Positions 1 to 7,215 of a stretch of 34,089 nucleotides of DNA are shown here, piece after piece. Position numbers and translations under genes: made by a program. This DNA comes from an uncultured Bacteroidales bacterium. Its GTDB lineage: Bacteria; Bacteroidota; Bacteroidia; Bacteroidales; Muribaculaceae. The notes beneath the pieces were generated by a model that ran no database searches, was not told the DNA's origin, and saw only the letters and a program-made list of their open reading frames with translations. Location: contig UQMZ01000041.1 in the NCBI GenBank assembly GCA_900542185.1, forward strand, positions 1 through 34,089, given 5' to 3'. How positions within the stretch are numbered: the stretch's first letter is position 1; the number at the start of each line of letters is the position of its first letter.

Positions 1-49
1 ATCTACACTCTCTCCGTCGTCGGCAGCGTCAGATGTGTATAAGAGACAG
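1..49 (+). other. Untrimmed Illumina Nextera i5 adapter
   Basis: This is a sequencing artefact. Bases 1-8 match the 3' end of the P5 flow-cell oligo, bases 9-16 (TCTCTCCG) match an i5 index (known to me as S511), and bases 17-49 are the Nextera read-1 adapter ending in the 19-bp Tn5 mosaic end AGATGTGTATAAGAGACAG. Genomic sequence starts at base 50. It is not a natural Tn5 element: there is no transposase, and the index and read-1 primer order are those of a library oligo. Confidence 0.97.
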
Positions 50-169
50 CGCCGGCCCCCGCTACCCGTCATACCTCCCGTTCGTCACCGCATGACGACC
101 CCGTTGTCGCAAATTTGCCACAACTGAATAAAGATATGCGGTTAATGCGGATTTCCCGATATAATTTTA

Positions 170-177
170 TAAATTTG
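170..177 (+). promoter_or_regulatory. Possible -7 element upstream of the thioredoxin gene
   Basis: TAAATTTG fits the Bacteroidota -7 consensus TAnnTTTG and lies 28 bp before the ATG at 206. No clear TTG is seen about 20 bp upstream, so this is tentative. The rest of 50-205 shows no gene. Confidence 0.3.
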
Positions 178-205
178 TCATTGGATTTACCATAGCCTCG
201 CAAAT

Positions 206-964
206 ATGAAGTACATTACGACGATACTGTTATCATTAGTCGGCTGTCTGAGTGTCTATTCTCAAACGCCGGGCGACAGCCTTGTAAAGGCCGCCGCGAT
301 AGTGGATGGGCTGTTCTTTGATAAGTCCACGCCCACAAAATCGATTATACCCGGAGGCTCGACATTGGCGATGCTCCAGGATCCGGACGGAGCCATGGTT
401 TTAGGCGTATATCTGCCGGAGGGATATGTGTTAGACGAATCAGTCACGGCAAAGGCCATCCCGGCAGAAAGAGTCAAGTTTGCCAAGAAACTGATCCGCG
501 ACTATAACGGCCGTAAACCGCAAGCTGTCGGTAAATATGAGGGAATCGGCGTCAAGGTAGGGGAGCCGATGATCCGGTTTGAATATCCGGATATCGACGG
601 AAATGTATGGAATAATGAGAAACTTAAGGGCAAGGTTTACGTCATAAATCTCTGGCAGACCGAGTGCGGGCCATGCCGCCGCGAGATGCCGATACTTTCG
701 GAATGGAAGGAACGGTTCCCTGATGTGGTTTTCCTTTCGGCATCCCGTCACAACAGAGAAGAAATCCTGCCCATAGTAACGCGCCACAATTTTACCTGGA
801 CCCATCTGCAAGAGGCCTCCGATTTAGTGGCCCTTGTAGGAAAAGAGGGCTTTCCGCTTACCATCGTCGTCGACAAGAGCGGCACAGTCCGCTTTGCCAA
901 AGTCGGCGCCTCCGCCGAGAACCAGTCCCAGGCCGTCTCCGTCATCGAATCCCTGACCCGCTGA
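206..964 (+). CDS. Exported TlpA-like thioredoxin-fold protein
   Basis: This 252-residue protein is a probable envelope thiol-disulfide oxidoreductase. The N-terminus (about residues 1-20, ending VYSQ) looks like a Sec signal peptide. Residues about 30-110 form an uncharacterised N-terminal domain. A redoxin/TlpA-like domain starts near residue 115, with the W-x-x-x-C-G-P-C active site (C154, C157) and a downstream G-F-P-L loop that supplies the cis-proline. Family knowledge: TlpA/ResA-like proteins reduce periplasmic disulfides, and Bacteroidales encode many of them with a variable N-terminal domain. The gene stands alone: its only downstream neighbours are gene remnants. The substrate cannot be told from sequence. 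Confidence 0.85.
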   Translation: MKYITTILLSLVGCLSVYSQTPGDSLVKAAAIVDGLFFDKSTPTKSIIPGGSTLAMLQDPDGAMVLGVYLPEGYVLDESVTAKAIPAERVKFAKKLIRDYNGRKPQAVGKYEGIGVKVGEPMIRFEYPDIDGNVWNNEKLKGKVYVINLWQTECGPCRREMPILSEWKERFPDVVFLSASRHNREEILPIVTRHNFTWTHLQEASDLVALVGKEGFPLTIVVDKSGTVRFAKVGASAENQSQAVSVIESLTR

Positions 965-983
965 CCGCACCGTACTTCTATAA

Positions 984-1010
984 TTTGAGGTGTAATTTTT
1001 GCACCTCAAA
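984..1010. repeat. Palindrome 1 (9-bp arms), upstream of the ORF6N-type remnant
   Basis: TTTGAGGTG at 984-992 pairs perfectly with CACCTCAAA at 1002-1010 across a 9-nt loop. The left-arm start TTTGAGGT recurs in the palindrome at 1218-1244 on the other side of the degraded gene at 1022-1201. It could act as a terminator of the thioredoxin gene, but there is no following T-run. Confidence 0.65.
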
Positions 1011-1021
1011 CACTACATTGA

Positions 1022-1201
1022 CATAACGCCCAATATCCACGAATAGAAGTAAGGCATTGCACGAATGTGCATGACCGATTTCTGATAATCGACGATGCCG
1101 TCTACTTCATCGGCGGCTCAATCAAGGACCTTGGCAAGAAGATTGTCGCATTCAGTCAGATGCACCAGAAGCCCGGTGACATCCTTTCAAAACTAAGATA
1201 A
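1022..1201 (+). pseudogene. Remnant: C-terminal PLD-like tail of an ORF6N-domain protein
   Basis: An open frame of 59 codons from just after a TGA (1019-1021) to TAA at 1199-1201 reads ...VHDRFLIIDDAVYFIGGS then IKDLGKKIVAFSQM. The H-D-R-F-x-I-I-D core followed by Y-x-I-G-x-S-x-K-D-L-G-K-K is, to my recollection, the conserved C-terminal half-HKD (phospholipase-D-like) module of Bacteroidales ORF6N-domain DNA-binding proteins. The N-terminal ORF6N domain is absent and there is no start codon with a plausible full protein, so this is a decayed gene. Family assignment is from memory of the motif. Confidence 0.6.
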
Positions 1202-1217
1202 TCCCGTGTGAATAATA

Positions 1218-1244
1218 TTTGAGGTCGCAATTTGCGACCTTAAA
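1218..1244. repeat. Palindrome 2 (12 of 13 bp arms), downstream of the ORF6N-type remnant
   Basis: TTTGAGGTCGCAA at 1218-1230 faces TTGCGACCTTAAA at 1232-1244 with one mismatch and a single-base centre. The arm starts with the same TTTGAGGT as palindrome 1, so the remnant is bracketed by related palindromes. Either a regulatory site or a hairpin scar. Confidence 0.6.
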
Positions 1245-1343
1245 AGTTTCGTGATAAAGTTCTGATTGAATGGCTCCTTTTCAGTTTTGAAATTTCAGTA
1301 TGTAAGCGATTCTTACTAACTGATTAAGACAGGTATTAAGATA

Positions 1344-1478
1344 ATGAAAACAGTCTGAGTATTTATCGATCTTGGCAAGGATGGTTCTTATGGAGCTTAT
1401 CTTATATGGTGTACACAGAGCGTACACTATGATGGAGTTTCTAAGAGTCTTGCAGGCTTGTGTGAAGCCATAAAACTA
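1344..1478 (+). pseudogene. HicB-like antitoxin remnant with an in-frame stop
   Basis: ATG at 1344 gives MKTV, then TGA (1356-1358), then the frame continues VFIDLGKDGSYGAYLI before losing resemblance. MKTV-x-VFI-x-x-GKDGSYGAY is the typical start of Bacteroidales HicB-type antitoxins. The stop at codon 5 and the divergent remainder (SVHYDGVSKSLAGLCEAIKL) show that it is no longer functional. No HicA toxin gene is seen nearby. Confidence 0.5.
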
Positions 1479-1508
1479 AAAAAGAGAACCGGTGAGGTTC
1501 TCTTTTTT
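1478..1508 (-). terminator. Intrinsic terminator of tRNA-Ser
   Basis: A 13-bp perfect stem (AAAAAAGAGAACC at 1478-1490, GGTTCTCTTTTTT at 1496-1508) with a 5-nt loop. The sequence is symmetric, so it can work in both directions. It begins 2 bp past the CCA end of the tRNA. Confidence 0.85.
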
Positions 1509-1510
1509 GT

Positions 1511-1601
1511 TGGCGGAGAGGACGAGATTCGAACTCGTGGTAGGATAATCTCCTACGTCAGTTTAGCAAACTGGTGGTTTCAGCCACTCACCCACCTCTC
1601 C
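1511..1601 (-). tRNA. tRNA-Ser (anticodon GCU)
   Basis: The minus strand folds as a class II tRNA. The 7-bp acceptor stem is GGAGAGG (1595-1601) with CCTCTCC (1515-1521), the discriminator is G, and CCA is encoded (1511-1513). The anticodon GCT is at 1565-1567 inside TTTGCTAAA, there is a long variable arm (GTAGGAGATTATCCTAC), and the T-loop is GTTCGAATC. The long variable arm and anticodon give serine, reading AGC/AGU. Confidence 0.97.
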
Positions 1602-1675
1602 ATTATTTAATGGTTTAGCCATCATTCGCTGATGTCTTGCACTCTTTCGTCGGATGGTTTAGACCTTTCGGAGTG

Positions 1676-1706
1676 CAAAGTTAATACATTTTTCCGAATT
1701 TCCCAA
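1676..1706 (-). promoter_or_regulatory. Bacteroidota promoter for tRNA-Ser
   Basis: On the minus strand TAACTTTG (1676-1683) is preceded, after exactly 20 bp, by TTG (1704-1706). It lies 75 bp upstream of the tRNA. Confidence 0.75.
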
Positions 1707-1798
1707 TTCAAGACCAAAAAATCTGCAAATTTTCAAAAAAATCCGATCTGTCTTTGTTAATTATGATTGAACGGCGGGGTAGGCAGAGGCTCGTTAAC

Positions 1799-1829
1799 TT
1801 GCATATTCCTAAAATATAGAGTAATTTTG
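1799..1829 (+). promoter_or_regulatory. Bacteroidota promoter for the metY-metX-hom cluster
   Basis: TTG at 1799-1801, a 20-bp spacer, then TAATTTTG at 1822-1829. Transcription would start around 1835, giving a leader of only about 45 nt. That is too short for a class I SAM riboswitch. Confidence 0.75.
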
Positions 1830-1880
1830 CAATTCCTGTTTTTTGTATGTAGAATTTAGGTTAAAAGTGCTATCATAATT

Positions 1881-3185
1881 ATGAAGGAAAATAAGAAATT
1901 ACGGTTTGCGACGCGGCAGATACATGGCGGGCTACATCCGGGCGAGAGCGGCAATGCGCGAGGTCTGGCCATCGTGCCGACGGCGGCTTACCGGTTCCCG
2001 TCGTGCGAATATGCCGCCAATCTGTTCGAACTGTCCCAGCCGGGCAACATATATACCCGTCTCCAGAATCCCACCACTGCCAACTACGAGGAGCGCATAG
2101 CATCGCTCTACGGAGGCACGGGCGCGGTGGCGACGCCTTCGGGCATGGCGGCCATCTTCGTGACCGTCACCGCGCTGGCTCAGGCCGGCGACAACATCGT
2201 GACCACGCCTTACCTCTACGGCGGCACATACAATCTGTTCCGTCACACGCTGCGCAAGCTCGGCATCGAGGTGCGCATTGCCGCCGACGAAGCGCCCGAA
2301 GCCCTTGCCGCGCTCTGCGACGACCGCACGCGCGCCGTGTTCATGGAGTCCATGGGCAATCCCACCTGTGCCGTGCCCGATATGGAGGGGATCGCCAAGG
2401 TGGCCCACAACGCCGGTGTGCCTCTGATAGTCGACAATACTTTCGGTGCCGCGGGCTACCTCTGCAACCCCTTCGACTGGGGCGCCGACATTGTGGTGGA
2501 TTCCGCCACGAAATGGATCAACGGCCACGGCACTGCCATGGGCGGCGTCATCGTCGACGGAGGCACCTTCGACTGGAGCAACGGCAAATATCCGCAGATT
2601 GACGGCCCCTCCGACGGCTATCACGGCCTGAACCTGTACGAGACCTTCGGCAACGCGGCCTTCGCCGTGAAATGCCGCGTGGACGGCCTGCGCGATTTCG
2701 GCACATGCCCCTCGCCGTTCGACAGCTACCTGATGTGCCTCGGCCTCGAGACGCTGTCGCTGCGCGTTCGTCACCAGGCGGAGGCCACACGACGCCTCGC
2801 CGAATTCTGCGCCCAAAGCCCCTGCGTGCGCTCGGTCAGCTACGTAGGCTTCGAGGATCATCCCAGCCATAAAAATGCAGCGAAATATTTCCGCGACGCA
2901 TCGTCGGGAGTGTTCACCATCGAGCTTGAGGGCGACTTAGATACCACCTCGCGCTTTGTGGAGGCTTTGGAGCTGTGCGCCCACATGACCATGATAGGCG
3001 ACTCCATAACGGTGGTGACGCATCCGGCATCCACCACCCACAAGCAGCTAAGCGAGGCCGATATGCTGGCAGCCGGCGTCACGCCCACGTTGCTGCGCAT
3101 CAGTTTGGGATTAGAGGACGTGGAGGATATCATCGACGATTTCCGACAGGCGTTCGAGAAATGCGGACTCGCTTCCAAAGCATAA
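1881..3185 (+). CDS. metY: O-acetylhomoserine sulfhydrylase (MetY)
   Basis: This 434-residue cytoplasmic PLP enzyme of the Cys/Met-metabolism family uses O-acetylhomoserine and sulfide to make homocysteine. Seen: N-terminal FATRQIHGG, the YTRLQNPT motif, GGTGAVATPSGMAA (phosphate cup), IVDNTFGAAGYLCNP, and the PLP lysine K211 in DSATKWINGHGT. The large insert in the C-terminal half (FDWSNGKYPQ, then GLRDFGTCPSPFDS) separates MetY from cystathionine gamma-synthase. Length is normal for the family. The ATG at 1881 sits about 45 nt behind a good promoter. metX follows after 3 bp, so substrate and enzyme are made together. Confidence 0.95.
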   Translation: MKENKKLRFATRQIHGGLHPGESGNARGLAIVPTAAYRFPSCEYAANLFELSQPGNIYTRLQNPTTANYEERIASLYGGTGAVATPSGMAAIFVTVTALAQAGDNIVTTPYLYGGTYNLFRHTLRKLGIEVRIAADEAPEALAALCDDRTRAVFMESMGNPTCAVPDMEGIAKVAHNAGVPLIVDNTFGAAGYLCNPFDWGADIVVDSATKWINGHGTAMGGVIVDGGTFDWSNGKYPQIDGPSDGYHGLNLYETFGNAAFAVKCRVDGLRDFGTCPSPFDSYLMCLGLETLSLRVRHQAEATRRLAEFCAQSPCVRSVSYVGFEDHPSHKNAAKYFRDASSGVFTIELEGDLDTTSRFVEALELCAHMTMIGDSITVVTHPASTTHKQLSEADMLAAGVTPTLLRISLGLEDVEDIIDDFRQAFEKCGLASKA

Positions 3186-3188
3186 CGG

Positions 3189-4232
3189 ATGGTGCAACTG
3201 ATATATAATCACCCGGAGCCGTTCGAGCCGGAATTGGGCGGACGTCTTGACAGTCTGCAGATAGCTTACCACACCTACGGACAGTTGAACGAGGCGCGCG
3301 ACAACGCGATATGGGTATGCCATGCCCTGACCGCCAACAGCGACGTGGCGGACTGGTGGCCGCATACGGTGGTGAAGGATGGCTTTCTCGGCCCGGAGCG
3401 CTACTTCGTGGTATGCGCCAACATCTTAGGTTCATGCTACGGCACCACAGGGCCGATGAGCGTAAATCCCGCCACGGGCCAGCCATATTACGGCGAGTTC
3501 CCCCGCCTGACCATGCGCGACCTGGCGCGTGCGCACCGCCTGCTCGCCGACCGGCTCGGCCTGAATAAGATACATGCGCTGATAGGAGCCTCCGTCGGGG
3601 GCTTTCAGGCGTTGGAATGGTGCTCGCTGGAACCGCAGCGGTTCCACGACATGGTGCTGATAGGCACGGCGCCCAAGGCGTCGCCCTGGAACATAGCCAT
3701 CAACGAGACGCAACGCATGGCCATACGCGCCGACGGCACCTTCGGACAGCCGCGCCCCGATGCCGGCGCCGCCGGACTCGGAGCGGCCCGCGCCTTGGGC
3801 CTGCTGACCTACCGTGGTCCCGAGGGCTACAACCTGACGCAACAGGACCATGCCGACCAGCCGTGTGCATTGCCGGGACTTCCGGAGTATCACCGCGCCT
3901 GCACCTACCAGCAGCATCAGGGCCGGAAACTGATAGACCGCTTCGATGCTTATTCATACATGACCATCCTCGACACCTTCGACACGCACGACATAGGGCG
4001 TGACCGCGGAGGGATAGAGAAGGCACTGCAAAGCATATCGGACGCCGGAGTGCGTACATGCGTGGTGGGGCTGTCCACCGACTTGGTGTTTACGCCGGCG
4101 GAGATGAAGGAACTGGCCGCCATGATACCCGGTTCGGAATATCACGAGATTTCCTCGCCGTTCGGCCACGACGGCTTCTTAGTGGAGCACGAACAGCTCA
4201 ACGCAATACTTAAACCGTTTATTCAATCCTGA
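3189..4232 (+). CDS. metX: Homoserine O-acetyltransferase (MetX)
   Basis: This 347-residue alpha/beta-hydrolase-fold enzyme transfers acetyl from acetyl-CoA to homoserine, making the MetY substrate. Seen: the MetX signature around YFVVCANILGSCYGTTGP, the nucleophile elbow GASVGG (S135), the acid D298 in STDLVF, and H327 in FGHDGFLVEH. It starts 3 bp after the metY stop and hom follows 5 bp after its own stop, so the three genes form one operon. Family members can use acetyl- or succinyl-CoA. Acetyl is inferred here from the partner MetY. Confidence 0.95.
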   Translation: MVQLIYNHPEPFEPELGGRLDSLQIAYHTYGQLNEARDNAIWVCHALTANSDVADWWPHTVVKDGFLGPERYFVVCANILGSCYGTTGPMSVNPATGQPYYGEFPRLTMRDLARAHRLLADRLGLNKIHALIGASVGGFQALEWCSLEPQRFHDMVLIGTAPKASPWNIAINETQRMAIRADGTFGQPRPDAGAAGLGAARALGLLTYRGPEGYNLTQQDHADQPCALPGLPEYHRACTYQQHQGRKLIDRFDAYSYMTILDTFDTHDIGRDRGGIEKALQSISDAGVRTCVVGLSTDLVFTPAEMKELAAMIPGSEYHEISSPFGHDGFLVEHEQLNAILKPFIQS

Positions 4233-4237
4233 AGATA

Positions 4238-5449
4238 ATGGAACAGATCAATATAGGACTTGTAGGCTTCGGTACTGTGGGCCAGGCGCTTTACGAGGTG
4301 GTGTCGAGTGCGCGCAACGCGCACGCCGCCGTGAAGCGCATCTGCGTGCGTAGCCTTGACAAGCCGCGCAAGGTGCAGGTGCCGTCCGAGTTGCTGACTA
4401 CCGACGCCGCCGACATAGTGAACGACCCGGACATCAGCTTAGTGGTGGAGGTGATAGACGACCCCGAGGCCGCGTACTGCATCGCCTGCGACGCACTGCG
4501 CGCCGGCAAGGACGTGGTGTCGGGCAACAAGGCCATGATAGCGCGCCATCTGCCCGAACTCATCGAGCTGCAGCAGGCCACGGGCCGCGCCCTGCTTTAC
4601 GACGCCTCGTCGTGCGGCTCCATCCCCGTGATACGCAACCTGGAGGAATACTACGACAACGACCTGCTGCTTGAGGTTAAGGGGATTCTTAACGGCTCGT
4701 CCAACTACATACTGTCGCGTGTGTTCGACCACGGCGAGGAATATGCCGACGCCTTAGTACGCGCACAGAAGCTCGGATTCGCCGAGAGTGACCCGACGCA
4801 CGACATCAGCGGCAACGACTCGCTCAACAAACTGGTCATCATCACGCTGCACGCCATCGGCGTGTACGTGCCGCCAAAGGACATATTCGTCTACGGCATC
4901 CCGACGCTGCGCGCCGAGGACATCAGGTATGCCCGCGAGAAAGGAATGAAGATCAAACTCGTGGCGCAGGTGGTGAAGCTGTCGGATGCACAGTTCACCA
5001 TGTTCGTGATGCCCGAGTTCGTGGCGCCCAACCGCTACATATATGCCGTGGACGACGAATACAACGGCGTGGTGATACGCGGCGAATGCTACGACCGTCA
5101 GTTTATGTTCGGCAAGGGAGCCGGCGGCCGGCCCACCGCCTCGTCGCTGCTTAGCGACATCACGGCACTGCGCCACAATTACCGCTACGAATACAAGAAG
5201 TCTGGCTTTACTCCCCGCCCTGAATATACCGCCGACGTCACGCTGAAAATTTACGCACGCTACGAGCACACCGACCTGCGCACTGCGCTGCCCTGGATTG
5301 CGGTCAACGAAGAATACCGCTGCGACGACTACCGCTATGTGATAGGCGAAATCCGGCTGTCGGACCTGATTGCGGCCGCACCGCTGCTCCGGGCCGACGA
5401 CATATTCCTGTGCAATTTTCCGCGCTTTTTCGCCGACCGCGACGACTGA
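4238..5449 (+). CDS. hom: Homoserine dehydrogenase
   Basis: This 403-residue enzyme makes homoserine from aspartate semialdehyde with NAD(P)H. Seen: an N-terminal Rossmann motif GLVGFGTVGQAL (residues 7-18), the SGNKAMIARH stretch, the substrate-domain signatures KGILNGSSNYILSR and GFAESDPTHDISGNDSLNKL, and KGAGGRPTASSLLSDI. It is monofunctional, with no aspartokinase fused. The last 75 or so residues are where many homologues carry an ACT domain, and no ACT motif is obvious to me. Third gene of the metY-metX-hom operon, supplying homoserine to MetX. Confidence 0.93.
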   Translation: MEQINIGLVGFGTVGQALYEVVSSARNAHAAVKRICVRSLDKPRKVQVPSELLTTDAADIVNDPDISLVVEVIDDPEAAYCIACDALRAGKDVVSGNKAMIARHLPELIELQQATGRALLYDASSCGSIPVIRNLEEYYDNDLLLEVKGILNGSSNYILSRVFDHGEEYADALVRAQKLGFAESDPTHDISGNDSLNKLVIITLHAIGVYVPPKDIFVYGIPTLRAEDIRYAREKGMKIKLVAQVVKLSDAQFTMFVMPEFVAPNRYIYAVDDEYNGVVIRGECYDRQFMFGKGAGGRPTASSLLSDITALRHNYRYEYKKSGFTPRPEYTADVTLKIYARYEHTDLRTALPWIAVNEEYRCDDYRYVIGEIRLSDLIAAAPLLRADDIFLCNFPRFFADRDD

Positions 5450-5483
5450 CGCCGCGCATTGTGCTGAATTAGGTCCCCAACTT

Positions 5484-5515
5484 TTTGGCTATTTGTCAAT
5501 TTGTGTGTAACTTTG
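5484..5515 (+). promoter_or_regulatory. Bacteroidota promoter for pyrG
   Basis: TTTG at 5484-5487, a 20-bp spacer, then TAACTTTG at 5508-5515, about 67 bp before the pyrG start. Confidence 0.75.
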
Positions 5516-5581
5516 CATCCCGAAGTGTTGTGCGGCTATGTGTCGTAGCGAGGCTTTATAACAAAGTTAATTGCAAAAATT

Positions 5582-7201
5582 GTGGACACAAAGTACATTT
5601 TCGTGACGGGCGGAGTAGTGTCGTCGTTGGGCAAAGGCATCATCTCCAGCTCCCTGGCGCGGCTGTTGCTGAGCCGTGGCTACAGGGTTACAATCCAGAA
5701 GTTCGACCCATACATCAACATCGACCCGGGCACGTTGAACCCCTACGAGCATGGCGAATGCTACGTGACGGTCGACGGCCACGAGGCCGACCTTGACCTG
5801 GGTCATTACGAACGGTTTACCGACATCCGCACCACCCGTGCCAACAACGTCACCACGGGGCGCATCTATCAGAGCGTGATAGACAAGGAGCGCCGCGGCG
5901 ACTACCTTGGCAAGACGGTGCAGATCATTCCGCACATCACCGACGAGATAAAGCGCAACGTCAAGCTGTTGGGCAACACGGGCGACTACGATTTCGTCAT
6001 CACCGAGATCGGAGGCACCGTGGGCGACATCGAGTCGACGCCTTTCCTGGAGGCCGTGCGTCAGCTGAAATGGGAGATGGGCCGCAACGCCCTGTTCGTC
6101 CATCTGACCTACGTGCCATACCTCAAGGCCGCCAAGGAGCTTAAGACCAAGCCGACGCAGCACAGCGTCAAGCAGCTGCAGAGCCTCGGCATACAGCCCG
6201 ACATCCTGGTGCTGCGCACCGAGAAGGAACTGCCGGTGACCATGCGCCGCAAGGTGGCCCAGTTCTGCAACGTGGCGCCCGAGGCCGTGATAGAAAGTCT
6301 GGACCAGCCCACCATCTACCAGGTGCCGCTGCGCATGCACGAGCAGGGTCTGGACCAGATGGTGCTGCATATAATGGGGGTGGGCGACGCTCCGGAACCC
6401 GACCTGACGCAGTGGAACACATTCCTGCACAAGCTGGCTACGGCCGACAAGACCGTGACCATCGGCCTGGTAGGCAAGTACGTGGCCCTGCAGGACGCCT
6501 ATAAGTCCATCTGCGAGAGTCTGATGCAGGCCGCCACTCATCTGGACCACAAGGTGAACATCGTGTACGTCAACTCCGAGAAGGTGACCGAGGGCAACGT
6601 GGAGGAGCAGCTGAAGGACATGGCCGGCGTGATCATCGCCCCCGGCTTCGGCCAGCGTGGCATCGAGGGTAAGTTCGTGGCCCTGAAATGGTGCAGGGAG
6701 CACGACGTGCCCACGTTCGGCATCTGCCTTGGAATGCAGTGCATGGTGATAGAGTTCGCGCGCAACGTGCTGGGACTCAAGGACGCCAACAGCACGGAGA
6801 TGGACTTCCACACTCCATACAACGTCATCGACCTGATGGAGGAGCAGAAGAACATCATGAACATGGGCGGCACCATGCGGCTCGGGGCATACGCCTGCGA
6901 GCTGGCCGAGGGGTCGCGCGTGGCGCAGGCCTACGGCACCACCTCGATAAGCGAGCGTCACAGACACCGCTTCGAGTTCAACAACGAGTTCCTGGACCGC
7001 TACGAGGCCGCGGGAATGAAATGCACGGGACGCAACCCCGACGCCAACCTGGTGGAGGTGGTGGAAATCCCCGGAAAACGATGGTATATAGGAACGCAGT
7101 ATCATCCCGAATACTCGTCGACGGTGCTGCATCCCAACCCGATATTCATTGACTTCGTGAAGGCCGCCATAGCCTACAGCGAAACCGAACAAAAGAAATA
7201 G
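5582..7201 (+). CDS. pyrG: CTP synthase
   Basis: This 539-residue enzyme converts UTP to CTP using ATP and glutamine. Seen: the synthetase domain with GGVVSSLGKGIISSS (P-loop), the KFDPYINIDPGTLNPYEHGE block and GGTVGDIES; then a class I glutamine amidotransferase domain with the Cys nucleophile near residue 382 (FGICLGMQC) and the His-Glu pair in QYHPEY. The start is a GTG at 5582, because no in-frame ATG lies close upstream and the MDTKYIFVTGG start aligns with the family. Likely head of an operon with yidC (14-bp gap). Confidence 0.97.
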   Translation: MDTKYIFVTGGVVSSLGKGIISSSLARLLLSRGYRVTIQKFDPYINIDPGTLNPYEHGECYVTVDGHEADLDLGHYERFTDIRTTRANNVTTGRIYQSVIDKERRGDYLGKTVQIIPHITDEIKRNVKLLGNTGDYDFVITEIGGTVGDIESTPFLEAVRQLKWEMGRNALFVHLTYVPYLKAAKELKTKPTQHSVKQLQSLGIQPDILVLRTEKELPVTMRRKVAQFCNVAPEAVIESLDQPTIYQVPLRMHEQGLDQMVLHIMGVGDAPEPDLTQWNTFLHKLATADKTVTIGLVGKYVALQDAYKSICESLMQAATHLDHKVNIVYVNSEKVTEGNVEEQLKDMAGVIIAPGFGQRGIEGKFVALKWCREHDVPTFGICLGMQCMVIEFARNVLGLKDANSTEMDFHTPYNVIDLMEEQKNIMNMGGTMRLGAYACELAEGSRVAQAYGTTSISERHRHRFEFNNEFLDRYEAAGMKCTGRNPDANLVEVVEIPGKRWYIGTQYHPEYSSTVLHPNPIFIDFVKAAIAYSETEQKK

Positions 7202-7215
7202 AAAAGTAGAGAACA

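Noticed and set aside
1..49. Natural Tn5/IS50 end
   Set aside because: The mosaic end is preceded by the synthetic read-1 adapter and an index, and no transposase follows.
1836..1880. SAM riboswitch in front of metY
   Set aside because: The predicted leader is about 45 nt and shows neither class I stems nor the class II core; expected because of the methionine genes but not present.
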